Below are positions 6,998-14,781 of a stretch of DNA of 32,455 nucleotides, in pieces. The notes beneath the pieces are model-generated. The model worked only from the letters and a program-made list of their open reading frames with translations. It ran no database searches and was not told the DNA's origin. How positions within the stretch are numbered: position 1 is the stretch's first letter; each line of letters opens with the position of its first letter. The position numbers and the translations under genes are program-made. This DNA comes from an uncultured Neomegalonema sp. (lineage in GTDB: Bacteria > Pseudomonadota > Alphaproteobacteria > Rhodobacterales > Rhodobacteraceae). The stretch is taken from contig CALKIZ010000104.1 in assembly GCA_937995735.1 (NCBI GenBank), positions 1 to 32,455 of the forward strand, given 5' to 3'.

Positions 6998-7550
6998 TGC
7001 TTAAAGAAACGCCTTCCCAAACCGCCGGACCTTATGTTCATATCGGATGCATTCCTCAATATGCGGGTATTGAGGGGATTTACCCGAACGATCCGGGATG
7101 CGCGCTCCCCGCAGGCGCGCAAGGCACTCCCATTCGACTTCAAGGTAAGGTTTTTGACGGCAATAATGATGTGGTCAAAGATGCCTTGATCGAGCTGTGG
7201 CAAAGGGATGGGCATGGCAATAAAGGCATATAGCTCCGTCAACCTACGGACCTTGCAAGCGGCTTTTACCAATTCGATACGGTAAAGCCCGCAGCAGTTT
7301 TCGGCGCGCCGCATGTCTGCCTTTGGATCGTCGCGCGGGGTATTAATCTCGGCTTGCACACGCGCGCCTATTTTCCTGACGAGCCGGAAAACGGGCACGA
7401 TCCCGTCTTAGCAAGGCCGGACCAAGGCGACACACGCTCATATCAACCCGCCCCGACCCGGAAAAAGACGAGCGCGATACCGGCTTCCCCGTCTATCGCT
7501 TCGACATTCGACTGCAAGGAGAGAGGGAGACGGTGTTCTTGGATGTTTAG
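6997..7550 (+). pseudogene. pcaG: Protocatechuate 3,4-dioxygenase alpha subunit, degraded
   Basis: The frame starting MLKETPSQTAGPYVHIGC at 6997 is a normal PcaG N-terminus but hits TAG at 7231 after WQRDGHGNKGI. PcaG homology resumes in the same frame downstream (GFYQFDTVKP, then LWIVARGINLGLHTR and YFPDEPEN) to about 7436. The final part continues in another frame (EKDERDTGFPVYRFDIRLQG to a TAG at 7548-7550). Sequence normally present before GFYQFDT and between TVKP and the APH is also missing. So there is at least one in-frame stop, one frameshift and probable internal deletions. A sequencing error cannot explain all of these together. Confidence 0.88.
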
Positions 7551-7665
7551 CAGGAGCGCTCTGATCGTGTGCGCCTCACTATAGAGAAATCGTGAACTTT
7601 AGGCTGCTCGGAAAAGTGGAACCAATCTTGCGGCATCGAGGCCAAACAGGATACAGACATACTCG

Positions 7666-8418
7666 ATGACTGAGCAACGCCATTCAAATCTTCGCTTTTA
7701 TCTCACCGAAGCGCAGCCCTGCCCTTACCTTCCCCAGCGGATGGAACGGAAGGTGTTTACGCCGTTGCGCGGAAACCGGGCGGCTGATTTAAATGATACG
7801 CTGTCAGTCAATGGATTCCGGCGCAGCCAGAATGTCGCTTATCGCCCGCAATGTCCGGGCTGTAATGCCTGCGTTGCCACAAGAATTGTCGCGACCGAAT
7901 TTGCGCCATCCCGCTCCGACAAGCGAACGCTCAAGCGGAACAAGAATTTACGCCGTGTCGTTCGTCCCTCTATGGCGACGGAAGAGCAATACCAGTTGTT
8001 CCGAAAATACCTAGGCTCGCGCCATTCCGGTGGAGCGATGGCTGAAATGGATGCGCTTGACTTTGCGTCGATGGTTGAGGACAGTACGGTGCGCACTCAG
8101 GTCATCGAGTACCACGACATAACAGACGAGGGTGAGCCGCAACTGGTCGCCGCCTGCCTGACCGATGTGATGGCCGATGGCGTGTCGCTGGTATACAGCT
8201 TTTTTGACCCGGACCGGCAACGGGACAGCCTCGGAAACTTCATCATCTTAGACCATGTGGACCTCTCTACGGCGCTGGGTCTGTCTTATGTTTATCTCGG
8301 CTATTGGGTCGATGGATGCCAGAAGATGGCATATAAAACGCGCTTTAGCCCTGCAGAAACGCTGATTGGTTCGAAATGGGAGCGGGTTAGCCGCGACTCT
8401 TCAGACGAGAACAATTAA
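7666..8418 (+). CDS. bpt: Aspartate/glutamate leucyltransferase Bpt (N-degron pathway)
   Basis: A 250-residue protein of the bacterial Ate1-like family. Expected motifs are FYLTEAQPCPYLP near the N-terminus, PLRGNRAADLNDTLSVNGFRRSQNV, YRPQCPGCNACVATRI (a Cys-rich segment) and YVYLGYWVDGCQKMAYKTRF. The family transfers leucine from tRNA to N-terminal Asp/Glu residues, creating ClpS/ClpAP N-degrons. The ATG at 7666 gives the canonical start and the length matches the family. It lies downstream of the pca remnant with about 115 bases of unassigned sequence. No regulatory site is evident. It is another protein-degradation gene close to ssrA/sspB, though in a separate unit. Confidence 0.92.
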   Translation: MTEQRHSNLRFYLTEAQPCPYLPQRMERKVFTPLRGNRAADLNDTLSVNGFRRSQNVAYRPQCPGCNACVATRIVATEFAPSRSDKRTLKRNKNLRRVVRPSMATEEQYQLFRKYLGSRHSGGAMAEMDALDFASMVEDSTVRTQVIEYHDITDEGEPQLVAACLTDVMADGVSLVYSFFDPDRQRDSLGNFIILDHVDLSTALGLSYVYLGYWVDGCQKMAYKTRFSPAETLIGSKWERVSRDSSDENN

Positions 8419-8568
8419 TCTTTCCGCCCACAAGATGTGCAGCAACACCCGTGACTTTCTAGTGACTTGCGCCTTTTCGTTCTCCACAATAGTGTTGCAA
8501 CGAATCCCGATGGTTCAATCCTAGGGATGCCGATTGGCGTAATATCGCTATAATTCAGGGAGAACTAC

Positions 8569-9657
8569 ATGAAACGTCGCGACTTTATACGCGGTGCAGC
8601 AGTCGCAGGTGCAGCCGTACCTTTGGCAGCGCCAGCGCACGCACAAGCGAAAACCGAAATGGATATCGTTTCGACTTGGCCGCGCGACTTCCCCGGTTTG
8701 GGTGTCAGTGCGCAGCGTCTTGCGGCGCGCATTGAAGAATTGACCGACGGTGAAATTAAAGTGAACTACTTTGCCGCTGGCGAAAAAGTCGGCGCATTCG
8801 ACTCCTTCGACGAAGTGGCAGGCGGTAACTCTCAAGCCTACATCGCGGCGGATTACTACTGGAAAGGCAAGCACCCTGCATGGGCGTATTTCACGGCTGT
8901 TCCCTTCGGTCTGACCTATGCGGAAATGGATGCGTGGATTAAGTTCGGCGGCGGTCAGGAACTTTGGGACGAAGTTGCCGATGGCTTTGGCCTCAAGAAC
9001 TTTGCCTGCGGTAACACAGGCGTTCAAATGGGCGGTTGGTTCAATAAAGAAATCGAAAGCCCGGACGATTTTGACGGCCTGAAAATGCGTATTCCGGGTC
9101 TTGGTGGTGACGTTCTCGCGAAACTCGGCGCTTCGCCGGTGTCTCTGCCGGGCGGCCAAATTTATGAAAACCTTGTTTCCGGCGCAGTCGACGCAACGGA
9201 ATGGGTTGGCCCCTACAATGATTACTTCATGAACTTCCACAAAGCAGCGAAGTTCTACTACTGGCCGGGTATGCACGAGCCGGGCTCGCAGCTTGCTTTC
9301 GGCCTGAACGCATCATGGTGGGGCAAATTGTCAAAAACCCATCAGGCCATCATCGAAGCCGCTTCAAACGAAGAAAACGCGCGTCAGATGGCCGAAACCA
9401 ATGCGAATAACGGTGAATACCTGACTAAACTGTTGACCGAAGAAGGCGTCGAACTGCGCGAGTTCAATGACGACGTATACGACGCCATGGGCGAAGCAGC
9501 CGAAGAAGTGTTCGACGAAACACGCGAGCACAGCGATCTGGCGGCCAAAGTCCACGACAGCTTTGCTGCGGCACGTAAAGACATTGGCGGATACATGGCG
9601 ATTGCTGACGTTGGTTATTCGATCAAACGTAACCGCGTGGTTGGCATCGGCGAGTAA
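8569..9657 (+). CDS. TRAP transporter solute-binding protein (DctP/TakP-like)
   Basis: A 362-residue protein with an N-terminal twin-arginine signal (KRRDFIRGAAVAGAA, predicted cleavage after AHA near residue 25), so it is probably exported folded by Tat. The mature part has the DctP fold signatures STWPRDFPG, GLKMRIPGLGGDVL with the carboxylate-binding Arg174, LPGGQIYENL, and VDATEWVGPYND (208-219). These are the pattern of TakP-like binding proteins for 2-oxo acids or lactate. Loss or gain of specificity cannot be judged from sequence. A strong AGGGAG precedes the ATG. A terminator-like hairpin separates it from the permease genes, consistent with excess binding protein over membrane subunits. 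Confidence 0.92.
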   Translation: MKRRDFIRGAAVAGAAVPLAAPAHAQAKTEMDIVSTWPRDFPGLGVSAQRLAARIEELTDGEIKVNYFAAGEKVGAFDSFDEVAGGNSQAYIAADYYWKGKHPAWAYFTAVPFGLTYAEMDAWIKFGGGQELWDEVADGFGLKNFACGNTGVQMGGWFNKEIESPDDFDGLKMRIPGLGGDVLAKLGASPVSLPGGQIYENLVSGAVDATEWVGPYNDYFMNFHKAAKFYYWPGMHEPGSQLAFGLNASWWGKLSKTHQAIIEAASNEENARQMAETNANNGEYLTKLLTEEGVELREFNDDVYDAMGEAAEEVFDETREHSDLAAKVHDSFAAARKDIGGYMAIADVGYSIKRNRVVGIGE

Positions 9658-9686
9658 TCGCAAGATCAGCTACTGATAATCGCGAG

Positions 9687-9711
9687 AGGCGGGGCAACAG
9701 TCCCGCCTTTT
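9687..9711 (+). terminator. Hairpin with T-tract between TRAP binding protein and permeases
   Basis: AGGCGGG-GCAACAGT-CCCGCCT followed by TTTTCG, about 30 bases after the binding-protein stop. It is a typical Rho-independent terminator and probably acts as a partial attenuator before dctQ. Confidence 0.8.
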
Positions 9712-9786
9712 CGTTACTTGACGAACGCCAAGTGCTCCGCATTGTCTGAATCTAATCCGAAGCACGTAATTTGAGTGGGGAACCTC

Positions 9787-10803
9787 ATGGCGCTTGCCGA
9801 TGATCCAAACCATACGGAAGCCTATATCGCACCCGGCCCCAGCACGGTTGTCCGTGTATTCGGTTGGGGCATCCTCGCGACGATGGCGACGTTCCTTATC
9901 AATAATATCCTGACGTTTTGGTATGGGTGGCCAGGGGTTGCACCATTTTTCGGATGGGAATCTCACGGTGAAATCGGTGTTCTCGCGGGCATTCAACTGG
10001 CACTTTATGCCCTAGCGATTGTCCTCACAATTCTCTACGTCAAGAAAACCAGCGGTCGTCTGCTGCGGGATGACGGGCAAATCATTACGAACTTTAACCG
10101 CTTTCTCGTGCGTGCCGCCTTTTGGGTTGTGCTGCTCGTAGGCACTGTCGATGCCGCGATTTCCTTTGTTCGTGTTGAAGGAATGCTGCCTGATCTCTTC
10201 AGTCCAGAAGTCGCGTCGGGCCTGAATAAGTCATCCTATCGTGGATTTTACGTGCATTGTCCGCTTGTGATCCTCGGCATTATTATCGGAGCCGTGACAC
10301 GCTCGCTCGGGTTCATTTGGCTCGCATTGCTTGTCGTGGTGGCCGAGTTGCTGATTGTTTTCTCGCGCTTCATCTTTTCCTACGAGCAAGCCTTCATGGG
10401 TGATCTGGTACGGTTTTGGTATGCGGCGCTCTTCTTATTCGCAAGCGCCTATACATTGCTCGAAGATGGTCATGTGCGCGTGGATGTTGTCTACGCCGCC
10501 CTCAATCGGAAAAGACGCGCCGTGGTCAATTCTTGGGGTGCAGCCCTGCTTGGCATGACGCTGTGTTGGACCGTGTTGATCCTTGGCATGTGGAGCAGTG
10601 CGGCAATCATCAACAGCCCAATCCTTGTCTATGAGACGACACAGACCGGCTTCGGCATGTATGTAAAATATTTCATGGCCGGTTTTCTCGCCGTCTTTGC
10701 CGTGACGATGATGCTGCAATTCGTAGCACAGTTTTTCGATGCCCGCGCCGATCGTCGCGGGGAACCCGGTGGCCGAGAAATCGGCGGCGACGTCATTCAC
10801 TGA
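9787..10803 (+). CDS. TRAP transporter small permease (DctQ), long form
   Basis: A 338-residue membrane protein from ATG 9787 (MALADDPNHTEAY), preceded by GTGGGG. A GTG at 9775 is an alternative start. The DctQ core is about residues 105-315 and includes the signature AYTLLEDGHVRVDVVY (221-236). It is extended at the N-terminus by roughly 100 residues with two further hydrophobic helices (about 24-43 and 64-84), and has extra helices around 158-195. Ordinary DctQ proteins are about 160-220 residues, so this is one of the enlarged variants found with TakP-like systems. It should pair with the large permease encoded 26 bases downstream. Confidence 0.88.
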   Translation: MALADDPNHTEAYIAPGPSTVVRVFGWGILATMATFLINNILTFWYGWPGVAPFFGWESHGEIGVLAGIQLALYALAIVLTILYVKKTSGRLLRDDGQIITNFNRFLVRAAFWVVLLVGTVDAAISFVRVEGMLPDLFSPEVASGLNKSSYRGFYVHCPLVILGIIIGAVTRSLGFIWLALLVVVAELLIVFSRFIFSYEQAFMGDLVRFWYAALFLFASAYTLLEDGHVRVDVVYAALNRKRRAVVNSWGAALLGMTLCWTVLILGMWSSAAIINSPILVYETTQTGFGMYVKYFMAGFLAVFAVTMMLQFVAQFFDARADRRGEPGGREIGGDVIH

Positions 10804-10829
10804 CCTGATAGAACGGATATCCAGCGCTC

Positions 10830-13481
10830 ATGGAACTCTATTTTCTGCTCATTCTAATTGGTCTCATGGCGTTTGCGTTAGGGTCCGGTTATCCTGTGGC
10901 CTTCGCGTTGCCCGGATCAGCAATCATCGCCATCAGCCTCGCCGCTGTGACCGGATATTTCTTCGCAGGTGATCCAGACGCATATTTCGCTCAAGGCGGA
11001 GCAGTAAACTGGCTTAGCGCCGGAGTGACAAATTTCAGGGGAATTTATTGGGAGGTTGAGCGCGACACTCTTATCGCGATTCCGCTGTTTATCTTCATGG
11101 GCGTCATGCTTCAGCGGTCAAAAATTGCTGAAGATTTGCTTGTCACTATGGCGCAACTCTTCGGACCTGTCCCCGGCGGGCTTGGCATTTCGGTTGTCTT
11201 TGTCGGCGCGCTGTTGGCCGCGACTACAGGTATTGTCGGTGCAACCGTTGTCGCGATGGGCCTGATTTCCCTGCCCGCGATGCTGCAACGCAATTACTCG
11301 CCTGCCCTTGCCAGCGGGACGATATGCGCTTCCGGCACATTGGGACAAATTATTCCGCCCTCCATCGTTCTCATCATCTTAGCCGACCAACTCGCCAGTG
11401 CCGTCGATCAAGCGGGAACAGCGCGCAAGAACCTCTACAAAGCGGCCACCGGCGAATTGCAGATGCCGACGGAATACGGGGTCTTGTCAACCAGCGCCGG
11501 TGATATGTTTATGGGCGCATTTGTGCCGGGGCTTTTGCTCGTCGCGATTTATATGCTGTTCATCCTGCTGTTCGCATTTTTGCGCCCGCATTATGCCCCC
11601 GCCGTACATTACGAGGGCGAGTATGACCGTGCGTTCTATGGCCGTGTACTTTTGATCCTTGTGCCACCACTGGCGCTGATCGTTCTGGTTCTGGGGTCGA
11701 TCATTGCCGGTATCGCAACCGTCAATCAGGCGGGCGCAATCGGCGCTGTAGGGGCGATGGTTATGGCTGGGTATAGGTTAAAAGAAGGCGCACGCGGGGC
11801 GTTTTTCCCTGCCCTGCTCGCGATTGCTTCTCTTATTCTGATTTTCTACACAATCTCCAATTACGACACCAATATCAAAGGTATGGATACCGCTGAGGAA
11901 AAATTCGGCGTCATGCTTGCTCTGATCGGTGTCGCCGGACTGACGCTTGCGATTTTATGGAGCGGCTGGCGGACGTATTGGATCGAAGACACCCTGCGCG
12001 GTGTAATGATCGACACGGCTAAAACGACGTCGCTGGTGTTCATCATCCTGCTCGGTGCGGCAATGCTGACCTCTGCATTCCGTGCGTTTGGCGGTGAAGA
12101 ACTCGTCAAGGAATACCTTGAGGCACTACCCGGCGGTTTCTGGGCAAAGTTCATCATCGTGATGGCCGTGATTTTTGTCCTCGGCTTTTTCCTCGACTTC
12201 ATCGAAATCGCAGTTGTTGTTGTGCCCATCGTCGCGCCAATTCTATTGGCGGACCCGAGTGCGAACATCACCGCCGTTTGGCTCGGCGTCATGATCGGGC
12301 TGAATATCCAGACATCCTTCCTGACACCGCCCTTCGGGTTCGCGCTCTTTTACTTGCGCGGCGTTGCTCCGGCGAGCGTCAAGACAACGCAAATCTACAA
12401 AGGCGTCGTCGCATTCATCTGTTTGCAACTGGTCGCGCTCGGGATTGTCGGGCTATATCCGGCGCTGGTAAACTATCTTCCGAAGCGCCTTTCGCTCACG
12501 GCAGAGAGCGCGCCGCCGCCTCTGAACCCCGCTTTGCAATATTGCATGGAGGATTATGTCTCCGAGCAATTCGCGGAGAACGGAACGCAAATCAAATCGG
12601 CAATCGAAAGAATGTCTGCGATTGAGATCGGCTATCTGCCGAAGAAACTCGGTAAAGACCTCGGCGAAGGGATTGAGGGCGCATCCAACGCCTTCGCTTT
12701 GATGGATGACATCGACACCACGTCTCAAGCGGTGGTCGATAATGCCGATGTTTATCGTCCGCTGCACCGTAGCGTTCGCGCGACTGAGGCGAAAATCCTC
12801 GAACTGGACCACATCATCGAAGAACTTGAAACGCGGGCCAGACGCGCCGATACCGGCAGTGACCGCGAAACCGAAGCTCTGGAACGCGCGGCGATACTGA
12901 AGGTCGAGAATGAAGAGTTGCGCGCCTCTATCCCTGCGGAATGGGATGAGACATACAATACGTTCAGCAAGCTAACCGATGCAGAAAGCAAGGCGCGGAA
13001 TACATATCGCCGCGCAATGGATAAGGCTTATGAACCTGTTGCCGAAGCAATTGCGATTATCTCTGATCAAGAAGCGCTGGCTGCGTTTGGCGACACACTC
13101 GGCGGTGTCAAAGATCAGGTAGAAGGCCTTGAGAAAGAGGACGCGATTGAGTTTCTGAAAGGTATTGAGCGCTCGGTTGGTGAAATCGAAGGCACGTCAG
13201 AGACGAAGAAGCTGCTCGCGAAGGCGCGCCGCGAAATCAAGAGCAAAAAGGGTAAGCCTGAGAAAGTCGTTGGCTTCCTTGACGAGGCGATGACGTCTTA
13301 TGAGGAAGATCTGGAATGGCGGACAAAGGCTAATGCCGATTTGTTGCCGGAGTTGATCACCTATCGCGAGGCAATCAAAGATACTATCGGGTTGCGTAAG
13401 CAAGAGAAACTGCCCCGCGAACAGGCACTTTATGTTGCCGCGTGCAGCTCAGGCCATAGGGATATTTCGCTGAACTTCTAG
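10830..13481 (+). CDS. TRAP transporter large permease (DctM) with long coiled-coil C-terminal domain
   Basis: An 883-residue protein. Residues 1 to about 548 are a DctM transporter domain: PLFIFMGVMLQRSKIAEDL, GGLGISVVFVGALLAATTGI, CASGTLGQIIPPSI, and FLDFIEIAVVVVPIVAPIL with LNIQTSFLTPPFGFALFYLRG near its end. Insertions after ADQLASAVDQ and around 330-390 lengthen it beyond the usual 425-440 residues. From about 549 to 883 there is a hydrophilic region, rich in Glu, Lys and Ala with heptad-like stretches (ILELDHIIEELETRARRA, KKLLAKARREIKSKKG). It has no membrane segment and no motif I recognise. The single frame continues without a stop, so the fusion is real in this sequence. Likely role: sodium- or proton-driven uptake of an organic acid. 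Confidence 0.9.
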   Translation: MELYFLLILIGLMAFALGSGYPVAFALPGSAIIAISLAAVTGYFFAGDPDAYFAQGGAVNWLSAGVTNFRGIYWEVERDTLIAIPLFIFMGVMLQRSKIAEDLLVTMAQLFGPVPGGLGISVVFVGALLAATTGIVGATVVAMGLISLPAMLQRNYSPALASGTICASGTLGQIIPPSIVLIILADQLASAVDQAGTARKNLYKAATGELQMPTEYGVLSTSAGDMFMGAFVPGLLLVAIYMLFILLFAFLRPHYAPAVHYEGEYDRAFYGRVLLILVPPLALIVLVLGSIIAGIATVNQAGAIGAVGAMVMAGYRLKEGARGAFFPALLAIASLILIFYTISNYDTNIKGMDTAEEKFGVMLALIGVAGLTLAILWSGWRTYWIEDTLRGVMIDTAKTTSLVFIILLGAAMLTSAFRAFGGEELVKEYLEALPGGFWAKFIIVMAVIFVLGFFLDFIEIAVVVVPIVAPILLADPSANITAVWLGVMIGLNIQTSFLTPPFGFALFYLRGVAPASVKTTQIYKGVVAFICLQLVALGIVGLYPALVNYLPKRLSLTAESAPPPLNPALQYCMEDYVSEQFAENGTQIKSAIERMSAIEIGYLPKKLGKDLGEGIEGASNAFALMDDIDTTSQAVVDNADVYRPLHRSVRATEAKILELDHIIEELETRARRADTGSDRETEALERAAILKVENEELRASIPAEWDETYNTFSKLTDAESKARNTYRRAMDKAYEPVAEAIAIISDQEALAAFGDTLGGVKDQVEGLEKEDAIEFLKGIERSVGEIEGTSETKKLLAKARREIKSKKGKPEKVVGFLDEAMTSYEEDLEWRTKANADLLPELITYREAIKDTIGLRKQEKLPREQALYVAACSSGHRDISLNF

Positions 13482-13492
13482 ATGCAGGGAAA

Positions 13493-13903
13493 ATGCGGGT
13501 AATTCTTGCTTATCTTGCCGCCTGTGCCGTCGCAGCAATAATTGTTGTGTTATATTTACACTTCGAGGTGGGCCCTTTCTTCAGTAGCCCACCTACGTTC
13601 ATCGACCTCGGTGTATTGTTTGTTATGACCCTCTACGCCGCCTGTATTATCGGTGGTATATTGGCAGTTCCGTGGCTCTCGATGTATTTCATCTTTAATA
13701 TCAACCCGACGAAATGGAATTGCATTCTCTTCGGTGCTGTCAGTGGACTTTTGTCGATTCTCATATTTCAGATTTTCAACGCAGAGCACTGGCCAACACG
13801 ATTGAATGAAATCGATCTTTTGCAGACCATCAGCCCGATCTTGTTATTTATCATTGGCGGTGGAATTGCAGGCGCGACGTATTGGGCGATCGCAAGAGCA
13901 TGA
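13493..13903 (+). CDS. Small four-helix membrane protein of unknown function
   Basis: A 136-residue protein with four hydrophobic segments (about 3-23, 38-66, 78-96 and 113-134) and short polar loops. I do not recognise the family. It starts 11 bases after the DctM stop, with AGGGA just upstream of the ATG, and so is probably co-transcribed with the TRAP genes. Whether it is part of the transporter is unknown. There are no cysteine or histidine clusters. Confidence 0.65.
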   Translation: MRVILAYLAACAVAAIIVVLYLHFEVGPFFSSPPTFIDLGVLFVMTLYAACIIGGILAVPWLSMYFIFNINPTKWNCILFGAVSGLLSILIFQIFNAEHWPTRLNEIDLLQTISPILLFIIGGGIAGATYWAIARA

Positions 13904-13947
13904 TAAGACATAGCTTTTGACCTCTTCCCCGCCTTCGCTTAATCAGC

Positions 13948-13990
13948 TTGACAATTTTACGGAAATTCCGTAATTTACGGGAATCCTACG
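13948..13990 (+). promoter_or_regulatory. Toxin-antitoxin promoter with palindromic operator
   Basis: TTGACA (13948-13953) and TAATTT (13971-13976) are separated by 17 bases and form a good sigma70-like promoter. The spacer contains a perfect palindrome TTACGGAA-A-TTCCGTAA (13957-13973). Further TACGG half-sites follow at 13976 and 13987. This is a typical arrangement for autorepression by the antitoxin or the toxin-antitoxin complex. Confidence 0.7.
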
Positions 13991-14005
13991 GATGGGAGTT
14001 TGGCA

Positions 14006-14260
14006 ATGGCTGAGAGTACTGTGGTTACAGCGAGCAAATTCGCGAAGAACTTTGGCGAATACCGGGACGTGGCGACATCTGGCAAAACAGTTCTGGTTCA
14101 AAGTCATTCACGTGTGGTCGGCGGGTATATCTCGAAAGAGAAGTTAGATTATTACGAAGAACTCGAACGTCGTGACAGGCAGGTCCATGTGGTTGGGGAC
14201 CTACCCGAAGACATCGTGGCCGCGCTGGAAACGGCTGAATATGGCAAATCCGCACAGTGA
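14006..14260 (+). CDS. Phd/YefM-family antitoxin
   Basis: An 84-residue protein from ATG 14006 (MAESTVVTASKFAKNF), with GGGAG 7 bases upstream. It has the N-terminal Phd/YefM DNA-binding pattern: VVTASKFAKNFGEYRDVA, then VLVQSHSRVVGGYISKEKLDYYEELERR. The C-terminal tail (about 60-84), acidic and partly unstructured, would bind the toxin. The stop overlaps the next start as GTGA. The promoter holds a palindrome suited to autoregulation. Role: neutralises the downstream PemK-like toxin and represses the operon. Confidence 0.88.
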   Translation: MAESTVVTASKFAKNFGEYRDVATSGKTVLVQSHSRVVGGYISKEKLDYYEELERRDRQVHVVGDLPEDIVAALETAEYGKSAQ

Positions 14261-14697
14261 GCATACCTGATCCGGTTCCGGGGGCTGTCATTCGATACGA
14301 ATTTCTTTGGAGTCATGAGCGGAAAACCGGAAAACTAGATGCGGCCAAGAGCCGCCCCTGTGCAGTTGTTCTCGCGATACCAAGAGGTGAAAGCGGCGCA
14401 ATCCAAACCGTCGTTGCACCGATTACCCACACACCACCCGACGATCCGGAAACATCCCTTGAGATTTCTGCTACGATCTGTCGTTCTCTCGGTCTTGATG
14501 AGGGACGACACTGGGTGCGAATTGATGAATTGAACAGCTTCGCATGGCCGGGGATCGACCTTCGACCCATTCCCGGCAAACCGGGCGAATATGTCTATGG
14601 TATGCTTCCGCGAAAGCTGTTCGAGGAAATTCGACAGGGTATTCTAAGGCGGCAGCGAAGCCGAAAGCGGACGATTACCCCCCGGTCAGCGAGCTAA
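14257..14697 (+). CDS. PemK/MazF-like toxin
   Basis: A 146-residue protein from GTG 14257, overlapping the antitoxin stop by four bases. The layout follows the PemK-like/CcdB-PemK beta-barrel: PGAVIRYEFLWSHE at the N-terminus, SRPCAVVLAI (like the K-x-R-P-x-x-V strand), QTVVAPITHTPP (like the V-x-P-I-T strand), then LNSFAWPGIDLRPIP and YGMLPRKLFEEI. Members of this fold are usually sequence-specific mRNA endoribonucleases, but this branch carries insertions and its activity is inferred. The basic C-terminus RRQRSRKR may contact RNA. Pairing with a Phd-type antitoxin rather than a PemI/MazE-type partner is a feature of this subfamily. Confidence 0.8.
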   Translation: MSIPDPVPGAVIRYEFLWSHERKTGKLDAAKSRPCAVVLAIPRGESGAIQTVVAPITHTPPDDPETSLEISATICRSLGLDEGRHWVRIDELNSFAWPGIDLRPIPGKPGEYVYGMLPRKLFEEIRQGILRRQRSRKRTITPRSAS

Positions 14698-14781
14698 CGT
14701 AGTTGTTTCGCGCCCCCGTCGCCTCGTACGATCCGTAAAGAAAGTCGTGATCGAAAGTCGATTTTGCAGTAACGATCGCGC

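Noticed and set aside
7231-7550. Programmed stop readthrough or frameshift in pcaG
   Set aside because: There are two separate disruptions plus missing conserved residues, and no slippery site or downstream stem was seen, so decay is simpler.
8549-8554. Perfect TATAAT box before the TRAP binding protein
   Set aside because: Transcription from it would start inside the ribosome-binding site of the gene, and no good -35 sits at the right distance.
8548-9276. 242-codon minus-strand open frame
   Set aside because: It is antisense to the TRAP binding protein, whose signal peptide and motifs are clear.
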